A stretch of 15,654 bases of DNA from the NCBI GenBank assembly GCA_934098555.1, contig CAKOOQ010000026.1, forward strand, positions 1-15,654. Direction: 5' to 3'. Shown here in pieces: positions 1 through 6,220 of the stretch. Each line of letters opens with the position of its first letter. The first letter of the stretch is position 1. A model generated the notes under the pieces. That model did not search any database and was not told where the DNA came from. It saw only the letters and a program-made list of their open reading frames with translations. A program made the position numbers and the translations under genes. This DNA comes from an uncultured Bacilli bacterium (lineage in GTDB: Bacteria; Bacillota_I; Bacilli_A; RF39; UBA660).

Positions 1-628
1 CCAAAATCGTAATTTTCAAGTCCTAAATCAATATAATCATCTACTCCATCAAAAGAAACATAACTATCACTTTTTGTAGCTCCAATGACTTTTCCTTCGG
101 CATTTAAAGCATCATAACTATTTTGCAAAATGACTGCATTGGCCCACTTCTTATTCTCATAGCTATACCATGGCGTCGTAAGATTGGCTTTTCTAACCGT
201 GCCATTATCTTCTAAAGTAACAGGAATAAGATCTTCTTTTAAAACAGGGTCTGTCCCATTTAAGATGCCTTCCCGATATGTTTTAGTAAAATATAAATTA
301 CAACTTACACGTTCGTTATTGTTATCTTGGACTTTGATATTAGGACTCCAAGAAATGCTATCCCATTCAGCAATGGCATTATTTGTACAACTTGATTTAT
401 CTCTATCAAAATAGTAACCACTGCCTTTAGATGGTATTTCTTGAACCTTAGAATCCTCCAAAAAGAAAGATAATTCACTTTCTTGTTGCTCATTTAAAAG
501 AAGTTTATTTTCTTTAAATTTTAAGATACCCCCCCCCCCAAGAAAATGATACTTACAAGGGCGATGAGGGCAAATATGTTGTTTCTATTTTTCATTTTTT
601 TTGCTGATGAAACCCAAAATATTTTCAT
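1..628 (-). CDS. Secreted/anchored LamG-type surface protein, partial, switched off by a poly-G frameshift
   Basis: Only the N-terminal ~209 codons are present; the gene leaves the window at base 1. The start is ATG at 628, six bases after GGAGG (635-639). An in-frame ATG at 595 has no ribosome site. The chain opens with a basic segment and a hydrophobic segment (NIFALIALVSIIFLGGG), a signal peptide or membrane anchor. A run of 11 G (529-539) lies in that segment. As written, translation continues Gly-Gly-Gly-Val-Ser and stops at 521-523, a 35-residue peptide. With 9 or 12 G the frame joins an uninterrupted reading frame down to base 1. That frame encodes a GSGYYFD...SC...W...SW...SCNLYFTK unit (two Cys, two Trp), which I recall from secreted proteins of gut Firmicutes. 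Next comes VSFDGVDDYIDLG, typical of the first strand of a LamG/concanavalin A-like lectin domain. Likely a carbohydrate- or surface-binding exported protein; the ligand is unknown. A homopolymer sequencing error is the alternative to real phase variation. Confidence 0.75.
529..539 (-). repeat. Poly-G tract (11 G on the coding strand), putative phase-variation switch
   Basis: Eleven consecutive C on the plus strand are G11 in the surface-protein gene, inside the signal/anchor segment. Reading from the ATG at 628, tract lengths divisible by three (9, 12) keep the downstream frame open. Length 11 ends at TAA 521-523, and length 10 also stops within a few codons. No other G or C run of comparable length occurs in this AT-rich window, so chance is a poor explanation. 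Confidence 0.75.
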
Positions 629-631
629 CAG
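604..631 (-). promoter_or_regulatory. Perfect 9-bp inverted repeat enclosing the start codon of the surface-protein gene
   Basis: On the minus strand CTGATGAAA (631-623) is the exact reverse complement of TTTCATCAG (612-604), with a ten-base loop between them. The left arm contains the ATG at 628 and begins three bases after the GGAGG site. In mRNA the hairpin would hide the first start codon and bring the ribosome site nearer the in-frame ATG at 595. It may tune translation; this is inference from structure alone. Confidence 0.5.
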
Positions 632-655
632 TATCCTCCATTTCTATCTTTACTT

Positions 656-668
656 TTAAAGTATACCA
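656..668 (-). promoter_or_regulatory. Extended -10 promoter for the surface-protein gene
   Basis: TGGTATACT on the minus strand gives a TGn-extended -10, with TATACT at 665-660. No good -35 hexamer lies 17 bases upstream. The expected transcription start is about 653, giving a leader of about 25 bases that contains GGAGG. Confidence 0.5.
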
Positions 669-866
669 TAAAAACGAATAAATCATTTAGATTTTTAGGC
701 TATTAAGAATAAATGTGAATCATTTGTTTTTCGGTGCAACTTATTAAAAACGATAAACTTTAAAAAGAACCAAAATCACCTTTCTTCCCTTATTATTCAA
801 ACCTGCAAACATACACTTGAACAAATTAAATTGAAAAAAAACAAGCGTTAAAAAATGAATAACTGT

Positions 867-894
867 TTGTTTATCATTTTTTTTGTGCTAAAAT
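867..894 (+). promoter_or_regulatory. Promoter for the LemA-family gene
   Basis: A -35-like TTGTTT (867-872), a 16-base spacer and TAAAAT (889-894) preceded by TGC give an extended -10 promoter. It lies just upstream of AGGAG (907-911) and the gene start at 918. The rest of the 629-917 divergent region shows no gene. Confidence 0.5.
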
Positions 895-917
895 GTTATC
901 AAAGGTAGGAGATGTGC

Positions 918-1463
918 ATGGAAATTTGGATGATTGGTTTATTAATCATTGCTTTAGCAAGTTTAGGGGCCATTTTATATATTAACATATATAACCGCTT
1001 ACAATTTGGCAAGACAAAAATAGAACATGTCGAATGTTTAATTGATGAAGATTTAAGAAAAAAATATGATATTGTTATAAGAGCTGATGATGTCATCAAA
1101 AATAATTTAAATACCAAAAAAGATTATTTAAAAGATTATATTGTAGATAAAGACGATGCAATTAGTAACTTTGATTTAGAAAGAAAATTAAAACAAGCCC
1201 AAAATATTATTGAAAATCTTTATAATGATAACTCTGAACTTAATAAAAATGAAAATATGAACGAAATTATGCGAGATTTCAAAGATATTGATGAAAAATT
1301 AACCGCAGGCATTTCTTACTATAATAAAAAAATGAATGTTCTTAATGCCTACATTCGTAAATTTCCAAATAATATCATCGCTAAAATACATAAAATCAAA
1401 GCAAAGCCTTTCTTTGACGGTAAAGATATGACAGATATAGAAATAAATGATTTCAAAATTTAA
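918..1463 (+). CDS. Divergent LemA-family membrane protein
   Basis: 181 residues, the usual LemA length. Residues ~3-23 form one transmembrane helix. Next comes an IYNRL...LRKKYDI stretch that corresponds to the LemA YN-LV...LKRRYDLI region, then long predicted helices. The end (ISYYNKKMNVLNAYIRKFPN followed by NIIA and PFF) matches the conserved LemA YN..V..YN..I..FP.N..A...F pattern. LemA proteins are membrane-anchored helical bundles whose biochemical role is poorly defined. The middle is more Asp/Asn/Lys-rich and less conserved than in typical LemA. ATG at 912 lies in the same frame but abuts AGGAG (907-911); ATG 918, six bases after that site, is the better start. The gene diverges from the surface-protein gene and converges on the micro-protein at 1501. 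Confidence 0.7.
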   Translation: MEIWMIGLLIIALASLGAILYINIYNRLQFGKTKIEHVECLIDEDLRKKYDIVIRADDVIKNNLNTKKDYLKDYIVDKDDAISNFDLERKLKQAQNIIENLYNDNSELNKNENMNEIMRDFKDIDEKLTAGISYYNKKMNVLNAYIRKFPNNIIAKIHKIKAKPFFDGKDMTDIEINDFKI

Positions 1464-1500
1464 AAAAGATTCTCTCACTAAGTAGATAATCCTTTCTTTA
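1462..1500. terminator. Imperfect hairpin between convergent genes, probable bidirectional terminator
   Basis: The AAAGATT...ACT arm (from about 1466) pairs with AGT...AATCCTTT (to about 1496), with one bulge and one mismatch. It is flanked by A-rich sequence on the left and T-rich sequence on the right. It lies between the stop of the LemA-like gene at 1463 and the stop of the minus-strand micro-protein at 1501. Confidence 0.5.
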
Positions 1501-1632
1501 TTAAGTTGCAGAAATTGTCATATTATTTTGCTTAATATCTTCTTTTAAACTAATAACCATAATGATAAAGACACATGAAATGGCCAATAAAGAAATAAGA
1601 CATACAATTAAACTTTTTATATTACCTTTCAT
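1501..1632 (-). CDS. 43-aa single-pass membrane micro-protein
   Basis: A short reading frame of 43 codons from ATG 1632 to TAA 1501. It begins MKGNIKSLIVCL, continues as one hydrophobic helix (roughly residues 6-29, with two Cys) and ends in a polar tail, KEDIKQNNMTISAT. This is the layout of a small single-span membrane protein with a basic N-terminus. A GGTG sits five bases before the start, a weak ribosome site. The gene lies downstream of the terminator of the spore coat pair and ends just before a hairpin shared with the convergent LemA-like gene. I see no strong promoter. No family is recognised. It could be chance, but the helix, the start and the tight fit between two terminators favour a real gene. 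Confidence 0.45.
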   Translation of the reverse strand: MKGNIKSLIVCLISLLAISCVFIIMVISLKEDIKQNNMTISAT

Positions 1633-1678
1633 AGCATCACCATTATCTATTCTAAAGATAAATTTTGTTAGAAATGTG

Positions 1679-1705
1679 AAAAAAAGAAGAAATTATGCTT
1701 CTTCT
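1679..1705 (-). terminator. Rho-independent terminator after the CotF-like gene
   Basis: On the minus strand AGAAGAA (1705-1699), a seven-base loop and TTCTTCT (1691-1685) are followed by a T run to 1679. The stem overlaps the last codons of the CotF-like gene. Confidence 0.65.
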
Positions 1706-1953
1706 AAGTTTTCATTAAATTTGGAACGAACATTATTTATTTTGGTATTCGAAACCAGTGTGGTTTTATACATCTGTTCTTCACTCATTAAAGTATATAA
1801 GTTTTCTTGCATTTCTAAAACGGCATTTAAACTGTCTAAAAAAGTATCATGCAAAACATTATTATCTGCAGATTCTATCGTTCCATGTAAAAATAAGTCT
1901 CCTAAACATTTTAAATCCCATAAAATTCCTTCTAACATGGTTTTATTATCCAT
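1693..1953 (-). CDS. CotF-like spore coat protein
   Basis: 86 residues, about the size of one CotF domain. It starts MDNKTMLEGILWDLKCLGDL and ends with a QENLYTLMSEEQMYKTT helix. This fits the coat F pattern: an N-terminal LxDiLxxxK helix, an ExxxxxLrxxf helix, then Q..ly..M...+.Y. Family members are layered into or under the spore coat, though some members also occur in non-sporulating contexts. The gene is one of a pair: it starts three bases after the stop of the 60-aa gene, and its AAAGGAG site lies inside that gene's end, so the two are probably translated together. A terminator follows immediately. The identification rests on pattern memory, not on an alignment. Confidence 0.6.
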   Translation of the reverse strand: MDNKTMLEGILWDLKCLGDLFLHGTIESADNNVLHDTFLDSLNAVLEMQENLYTLMSEEQMYKTTLVSNTKINNVRSKFNENLEEA

Positions 1954-1956
1954 ACA

Positions 1957-2139
1957 TTATTCTCCTTTCAATAAATCATAAAAATTCACATATAAACGGT
2001 CTGTTTTTTTGGCAAACTTCTTTAAAAGCGCAGCCTCCTTATTTTCACTTAAACATTCTTCATTAATGCACAAGTGTCTTTTAAAATATTCGAGATGGGC
2101 TAAGGCATCTTCGATATATAATAAATTTTTTTCACTCAT
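1957..2139 (-). CDS. 60-aa small protein, likely partner of the CotF-like protein
   Basis: Starts at ATG 2139, six bases after GAGGTG (2146-2151). A longer frame to 2175 would begin inside the preceding terminator region and is less likely. The protein begins MSEKNLLYIEDALAHLEYFK and ends KTDRLYVNFYDLLKGE. It is helical with no membrane segment. I recall short proteins beginning with a similar YIEDALGHE motif encoded beside CotF-like coat genes in Clostridia, which suits the present position, but the function is unknown. The first gene of a two-gene unit with the CotF-like gene three bases downstream. It contains one Cys pair separated by four residues, CINEEC. Confidence 0.6.
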   Translation of the reverse strand: MSEKNLLYIEDALAHLEYFKRHLCINEECLSENKEAALLKKFAKKTDRLYVNFYDLLKGE

Positions 2140-2173
2140 TTTTTTCACCTCAAGATTATTATGTATTAACACC

Positions 2174-2195
2174 AAAAAAAAATACCCAAAGGGTA
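2174..2195 (-). terminator. Rho-independent terminator after the radical SAM gene
   Basis: On the minus strand TACCC (2195-2191), TTT and GGGTA (2187-2183) form a short GC-rich stem followed by nine T (2182-2174). It lies eleven bases after the stop of the radical SAM gene. Confidence 0.75.
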
Positions 2196-2205
2196 CTTGT
2201 AATAA

Positions 2206-3099
2206 TTACCAATCAAATAAACTCATTTGTTCATTTTGAGGAACATCTTTTTTATATTCCTCAATAATCATATCCATATCCGTGAGTAAATGAGCTTCGC
2301 TACACCTTTTTAAATAAAGTTCCATTAAATGCCGATACTGAAGAGTGTTACAGATTGTACGATTACCATAAACAGCGATATAATCCTCTTTTAAACCTGG
2401 ATATAAAATATCCAAAGCATTATAATAAAAGTTTTTCTGATTTGTTTTTAAATTCATGCCCATACGGCTGTATAAGAACTTCGCCCCAGCATTTTTTGTT
2501 TTCTCAATCATCTTTAGAACGTTTTCTTCCGTATCCGTTAAGAAAGGTAAAACTGGAGTCATAAGTACACCTGTATATAAACCACTTTCGCTTAATTTTT
2601 GTACGACTTCGAAGCGTCTTGTAGAACTAGTCACACGAGGCTCAATCTTTCTTGCTAACTCGTCATCAAACGTTGTAATAGATATTTTTATAATTACACT
2701 ATTTTTCTTTTCAATTTCTTTAAGTACATCAATATCTCTTAAAATAAGATCACTTTTCGTATCGATGGAAACACCAAAACCATATTTTAAGATAAGTTTT
2801 AAAGCACTTCTCGTTAATTCTAACTCTTCTTCTAATGGATTATAAGGATCTGATAAAGAACCAAAGGAAACAACACCTTTCATTTTTTTACTTTTAAGCT
2901 CTTCTTCTAATATTTCAAGGGCATTTTCTTTTATTTTAACTTGGTCAAAATCATCTATGTGGTAAGATTCACATCTTGAATCGCAATAAATACATCCCAT
3001 GTTACATCCTTTATATAGATTCATATGGTAATCAATGCCAAACCAACGATTCCCTTGGTCTGATTTAGTCATGATTGTCCTTGTTTTTATCGTCTGCAT
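2206..3099 (-). CDS. Radical SAM protein, SPL family (spore photoproduct lyase-like / Rv2578c-like)
   Basis: 297 residues from ATG 3099; GGTGG lies five bases upstream. A GTG at 3108 would add three residues and overlaps that site. Residues 32-39 carry CNMGCIYC, the CxxxCxxC that binds the SAM-cleaving 4Fe-4S cluster. The preceding WFGIDYHMNLYKG and following DSRCE are typical of the SPL/Rv2578c branch of radical SAM enzymes. SFGSLSDPYNPLEEE and KISITTFDDELARKIEP are conserved barrel motifs of that branch. True spore photoproduct lyases repair UV-made thymine dimers. This branch also contains many proteins of unknown substrate, so repair is not proven here. C-terminal QMSLFDW resembles tails seen in this family. 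It has its own promoter (3134-3161) and terminator. Confidence 0.8.
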   Translation of the reverse strand: MQTIKTRTIMTKSDQGNRWFGIDYHMNLYKGCNMGCIYCDSRCESYHIDDFDQVKIKENALEILEEELKSKKMKGVVSFGSLSDPYNPLEEELELTRSALKLILKYGFGVSIDTKSDLILRDIDVLKEIEKKNSVIIKISITTFDDELARKIEPRVTSSTRRFEVVQKLSESGLYTGVLMTPVLPFLTDTEENVLKMIEKTKNAGAKFLYSRMGMNLKTNQKNFYYNALDILYPGLKEDYIAVYGNRTICNTLQYRHLMELYLKRCSEAHLLTDMDMIIEEYKKDVPQNEQMSLFDW

Positions 3100-3133
3100 A
3101 AACCCCACCGCACTTTCGTTTTTCTTAAAAATT

Positions 3134-3161
3134 ATTATATCAAAATCATTAAAAATTGCAA
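3134..3161 (-). promoter_or_regulatory. Promoter for the radical SAM gene
   Basis: TTGCAA (3161-3156), a 16-base spacer and TATAAT (3139-3134), with TGA directly before the -10. A near-consensus sigma-A-type promoter. Confidence 0.75.
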
Positions 3162-3170
3162 ATTAAACTC

Positions 3171-3863
3171 TTAACCCAAATAACCTATTTTAAGTAAGAT
3201 ATAACTTTTAACTTCAATTAAATTTATATCTTCAGAAATATTTTGAATCGGGGCGTATTTACGCGTATTTTTTTCCTGTAGAAAATTTAACTCTTCTAAC
3301 CCTGTTTCATAAGCTTCTTTGACATATCCTTGCAAAGCAATAGTAAAACGGGCGGCTCCTGTGTAAGTAAAAAAGGTATAACTTCCTAGTACTAAAAAAA
3401 GTAAGAAAAAGGCAATATAAATGCTTTTCGTAGTTTTAATAAATTCTTTTATTAAATAGGAAAGTCCTAAAAGAAAGCCAATAAAATAAAGATAAACAGC
3501 TTTATTTTGGAAAAGAAGCAAAATAAAATACAGAGTTAAAATAGTTGCCAACAAATAAATAAGATAGTTTAAAAGTCTCTTTTGCTTTCTTTTCTCTTTT
3601 AGATAACAAAGAAGATATAACACATAAAACATGACAATAAGGTTAAAGAGAATAAACAGAAAACCTGTGAAAAAAGCATGTTTAAAAATATCTTTGACAC
3701 CAATAACCATATTAGAAATATTTTTAAAAAAGAAAATATGATAAATAAAAAGCAGAATATTCATCCACATTAATAAAGTCCCTTTTTTTCGAAACTTTTG
3801 CTTGATAAGAAAAATACTTACTATAAAAAGCATGACATGCCACATTAAAAATATAAACTTCAT
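3171..3863 (-). CDS. Six-helix membrane protein of unknown function
   Basis: 230 residues; ATG 3863 follows GGTGG. Six hydrophobic segments are visible near residues 2-20, 29-46, 63-87, 98-118, 121-138 and 147-166, linked by short Lys/Arg-rich loops (KQKFRKK, KEKRKQKR). The C-terminal ~60 residues are soluble, running from a GAARFTIALQGYVKEAYETG stretch to the end. I do not recognise a family. It follows the Bax-inhibitor-1 gene in the same direction, but a terminator lies between them and I see no convincing promoter in the 42-base gap, so it may depend on read-through. The next gene, radical SAM, has its own promoter. Confidence 0.75.
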   Translation of the reverse strand: MKFIFLMWHVMLFIVSIFLIKQKFRKKGTLLMWMNILLFIYHIFFFKNISNMVIGVKDIFKHAFFTGFLFILFNLIVMFYVLYLLCYLKEKRKQKRLLNYLIYLLATILTLYFILLLFQNKAVYLYFIGFLLGLSYLIKEFIKTTKSIYIAFFLLFLVLGSYTFFTYTGAARFTIALQGYVKEAYETGLEELNFLQEKNTRKYAPIQNISEDINLIEVKSYILLKIGYLG

Positions 3864-3885
3864 TTTACCACCTATTCTATGAAAA

Positions 3886-3907
3886 AAAAGATGAAAGCCA
3901 TCTTTTT
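3886..3907 (-). terminator. Terminator after the Bax-inhibitor-1 gene
   Basis: AAAAGATG (3906-3899) pairs with CATCTTTT (3893-3886) around a five-base loop, followed by further T on the minus strand (down to 3882). The stop codon at 3906-3908 touches the stem. The mirror-image A/T flanks would let it work on both strands. Confidence 0.7.
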
Positions 3908-4556
3908 AGTCTCTGTCCCTACCGAAGAATTTTAGTAATTCAAGGAAAATATTAATAAAGTCTAAGTAAAGTTCTAGGGCTCCATAAATAGCTAAATTTT
4001 CTTCTGGTAAAACATTATTATCATAAAGTTTTAAAACTTTTTGAACATCATAAGCCGTATAACCAATAAATATCAAAACAGATAGAATGGAAATAACAAG
4101 TGAAAATGATGAACTTCTAATAAATAGGTTAAGTAAAATGCAAATAAGAACACTTACTAATGCCATAAGTAAATACGTTCCCATTTTCGTTAAATCCATT
4201 TTTGTTGTTGCACCAATAAAAGCAAAGATGCCAAAGACTAAAGCTGTAATTAAAAACACATAAATAATACTGGTAAGTTCATAAAAAACAAAGATACTAG
4301 AAAATGTTAAACCCGTTACAAACGAATAAAGTAAAAAACTTACTTTAGCAGTCGCTGGACTCATTTTACTAATACGTGCAGATAAGAAAATAACAAGAAT
4401 AAGTTCTACAATGACGCAAACAACATAGCCAGCGCCGCCAAAGATACTCAATAGCATATTAGGATTTAAAGCAACAACATATCCTGTTAAAAAAGTAACC
4501 AAAAGGCCTATGAACATCCACATAAATACTTTAGATAATACTGATTGTTTATCCAT
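3906..4556 (-). CDS. Bax inhibitor-1 / YccA family membrane protein
   Basis: 216 residues from ATG 4556, which follows AAAGGAGG (4574-4567). A longer frame from TTG 4592 reads through the promoter and ribosome site and is rejected. The chain is almost wholly hydrophobic with about seven membrane helices. Family signatures are the F+W+FIGLLVTF-type first helix, a short Lys/Ser loop (SARISKMSPATAKVSFLLYS), and a C-terminal IGYTAYDVQKVLKLYD with GALELYLDFINIFLELLKFF. Bacterial relatives include YetJ, a pH-sensitive calcium leak channel, and YccA, an FtsH modulator; which role applies here cannot be told. It has its own promoter and terminator. Confidence 0.85.
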   Translation of the reverse strand: MDKQSVLSKVFMWMFIGLLVTFLTGYVVALNPNMLLSIFGGAGYVVCVIVELILVIFLSARISKMSPATAKVSFLLYSFVTGLTFSSIFVFYELTSIIYVFLITALVFGIFAFIGATTKMDLTKMGTYLLMALVSVLICILLNLFIRSSSFSLVISILSVLIFIGYTAYDVQKVLKLYDNNVLPEENLAIYGALELYLDFINIFLELLKFFGRDRD

Positions 4557-4582
4557 AAATTTATTTCCTCCTTTATAAAGGT

Positions 4583-4611
4583 ATTGTACCAAATTTCTGA
4601 CGAAAAGTCTT
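4583..4611 (-). promoter_or_regulatory. Promoter for the Bax-inhibitor-1 gene
   Basis: AAGACT (4611-4606), a 17-base spacer and TACAAT (4588-4583) preceded by TGG. The predicted transcript begins almost at the AAAGGAGG site, so the leader is very short. Confidence 0.6.
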
Positions 4612-4679
4612 TAGTTTAGAACCAAAAAATATTATAATTTGCTATCCATTGTTATTTACATCAATTTAATAAATTAATC

Positions 4680-4708
4680 AAAAAAAAGCCTTATTTTTTT
4701 AAGACTTT
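4680..4708 (-). terminator. Terminator after ychF
   Basis: AAAGTCTTA (4708-4700) pairs with TAAGGCTTT (4693-4685) with one G-U pair, followed by T (4684-4680). It lies ten bases past the ychF stop codon. Confidence 0.7.
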
Positions 4709-4717
4709 AATCTATGA

Positions 4718-5818
4718 TTACACATTAAATCTAAAATAAACAATATCGCCATCTTGCATTAGATAATCTTTACCTTCTAAATTTAACTTACCAGCTTCTT
4801 GAACTTCCTTTGCACTACCTAAAGCTTCTAAATCAGCATATTTCATAATTTCGGCTTTAATAAAGCCTCTTTCAATATCTGAATGGATTAGCCCAGCACA
4901 AGATTTAGCATTCATTCCTTTTTTAAAGGTCCATGCTCGACATTCATCTGGCCCCACGGTAAAAAATGTTTGTAACCCGAGTAAATCATAAGTTGCAAAA
5001 ATAAGTTTATCTAAACCACTTGCAGAAATACCAAGTTCTTTTAAAAACTCTTTTTTATCACTTTCTTCTAATTCAGCCATTTGACTTTCTAATTCAGCAC
5101 ACATAACAATGACACCAGAGCCTTCTTTTGAAGCATATTCTTTTACTTGTTTAGAATAGGCATTATCACCTAAAACAATATCATCTTCTTTAACATTAGC
5201 AACATAAATAATAGGTTTAGCCGTAATAAAGCTAAAGTTTTTGATAATTACTTTTTCATCTTCATTTAAATCTAAAGAACGAATAGGTTTATTTTGCATT
5301 AAAGCATCTACGCATCTTTTTAAGGTTTCATATTCTAAAACGGTATTTTTTTCTTTCGTTGTCTGGGCTTTTTTCGCTATTTTATCTAATCTATTTTGAG
5401 CAATTTCTAAATCCGCTAAAACAAGTTCTACATTAATAATTTCAATGTCATTAACAGGATCAATTTTTCCTGAAACATGAATAATATTTTCATCATCAAA
5501 ACAACGAACTACTTCAACAATCGCATCTACTTCTCTAATATGAGACAAAAATTTATTACCAAGTCCTTCTCCTTTTGAAGCTCCTTTGACAAGACCAGCG
5601 ATATCGGTAAATTCAAAAGATGTTGGTACAGTACTTTTAGGTACATACAATTCTTCTAGAAAAGTTAACCTTGAATCAGGAACAGTAACCACTCCAACAT
5701 TAGGTTCGATAGTAGCAAATGGATAATTTGCCGCTAAAATATGTTTTTTAGTTATGGCATTAAATAAGGTTGATTTTCCAACATTAGGTAAACCAACAAT
5801 TCCAGCTTTTAAAGACAA
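4718..5818 (-). CDS. ychF: Ribosome-binding P-loop ATPase YchF/OLA1 with a TTG start
   Basis: 366 residues, the standard YchF length. GLPNVGKST (residues 9-17) is the P-loop, followed by DIAGLVKGASKGEGLGNKFL, the G3 region. The specificity loop reads NVKE (in YVANVKEDD) instead of NKxD, the change that makes YchF prefer ATP over GTP. The C-terminal TGS-type domain carries FFTVGPDECRAWTF and IHSDIERGFIKAEI, ending in DGDIVYFRFNV. The protein binds ribosomes and is linked to stress responses. The start must be TTG: an in-frame TAA lies directly upstream and AGGAG precedes the TTG by eight bases. It is read from its own promoter; in related Firmicutes it usually follows the DUF951 gene directly, but here a transporter gene and a 400-base gap intervene. 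Confidence 0.95.
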   Translation of the reverse strand: MSLKAGIVGLPNVGKSTLFNAITKKHILAANYPFATIEPNVGVVTVPDSRLTFLEELYVPKSTVPTSFEFTDIAGLVKGASKGEGLGNKFLSHIREVDAIVEVVRCFDDENIIHVSGKIDPVNDIEIINVELVLADLEIAQNRLDKIAKKAQTTKEKNTVLEYETLKRCVDALMQNKPIRSLDLNEDEKVIIKNFSFITAKPIIYVANVKEDDIVLGDNAYSKQVKEYASKEGSGVIVMCAELESQMAELEESDKKEFLKELGISASGLDKLIFATYDLLGLQTFFTVGPDECRAWTFKKGMNAKSCAGLIHSDIERGFIKAEIMKYADLEALGSAKEVQEAGKLNLEGKDYLMQDGDIVYFRFNV

Positions 5819-5848
5819 TTAAATCACTCCTTCACGTTTCTGTTTAAG

Positions 5849-5857
5849 ATTATATCA
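5849..5857 (-). promoter_or_regulatory. Extended -10 promoter for ychF
   Basis: TGATATAAT on the minus strand, with TATAAT at 5854-5849 and no clear -35. The leader of about 25 bases contains AAGGAG. Confidence 0.6.
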
Positions 5858-5881
5858 ATTTTAGGATTATTTTTAAAGTTT

Positions 5882-6220
5882 AACTAAAGATTTTTTTTAA
5901 AACAGTTATGATTTATGCCTATTTCTTACTTTTTTACCGTTAAGGGTATGATGTGTTTTAAAAATTACTTAATAAATCCCTAATTTCTTTTTTATCTTGG
6001 TATAAATTATTAAAAATAAAAAAAATATTAATTTATTACGGTACAGAGTAATTTTTTGCAAAAAAAGGCAAATTATTACGATTATCGTTCATATATTGAC
6101 TACGAAACAAGCTTTTTTAACAATATGCATAAAAAAAGAATCTTAACATTAAGCCAAAATTCTTTTATTAATTTTCAATTTATTATACTTACATTATGTG
6201 TTTTACATATTTTTCTTTTT
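5882..6220. other. Gene-free, very AT-rich intergenic stretch
   Basis: No reading frame longer than about a dozen codons with a plausible start is seen on either strand. It holds the promoter region of ychF at its left edge and the terminator of the AbgT gene at 6131-6166. An imperfect hairpin at about 6047-6079 (TAATTTTTTGC against GCAAATTATTA, two mismatches) has no T run after it on the minus strand, so its role is unclear. Confidence 0.5.
6131..6166 (-). terminator. Terminator of the parA-to-AbgT operon
   Basis: AAAAGAAT (6166-6159) pairs with ATTCTTTT (6142-6135), with an inner CTTA/TAAG stem and a bulge, followed by T (to 6131) on the minus strand. It lies about 55 bases after the AbgT stop. 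Confidence 0.6.

Noticed and set aside
305..493. Minus-strand 62-codon frame within the surface-protein region
   Set aside because: A different frame from the domain-bearing one; it has no ribosome site, and the LamG and Cys/Trp motifs are read in the other frame.
1562..2066. Plus-strand reading frames of 100-139 codons
   Set aside because: They lie opposite the CotF-like pair and the micro-protein, have no ribosome sites and show no protein-like pattern.
5830..5845. TTCACGTTTC resembling a parS half-site
   Set aside because: The Firmicute parS core is the palindrome TTTCACGTGAAA. Here the right half is TTTC instead of GAAA, and the sequence lies in the ychF leader. No CACGTG was found elsewhere in the window.
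5980..6060. Very AT-rich stretch as a possible replication unwinding element
   Set aside because: No DnaA boxes nearby, and long AT-rich gaps are ordinary at this base composition.
6110..6140. Possible plus-strand promoter (TTGACT ... AACAAT) for a small RNA
   Set aside because: The -10 is poor, and no gene or clear plus-strand terminator follows.
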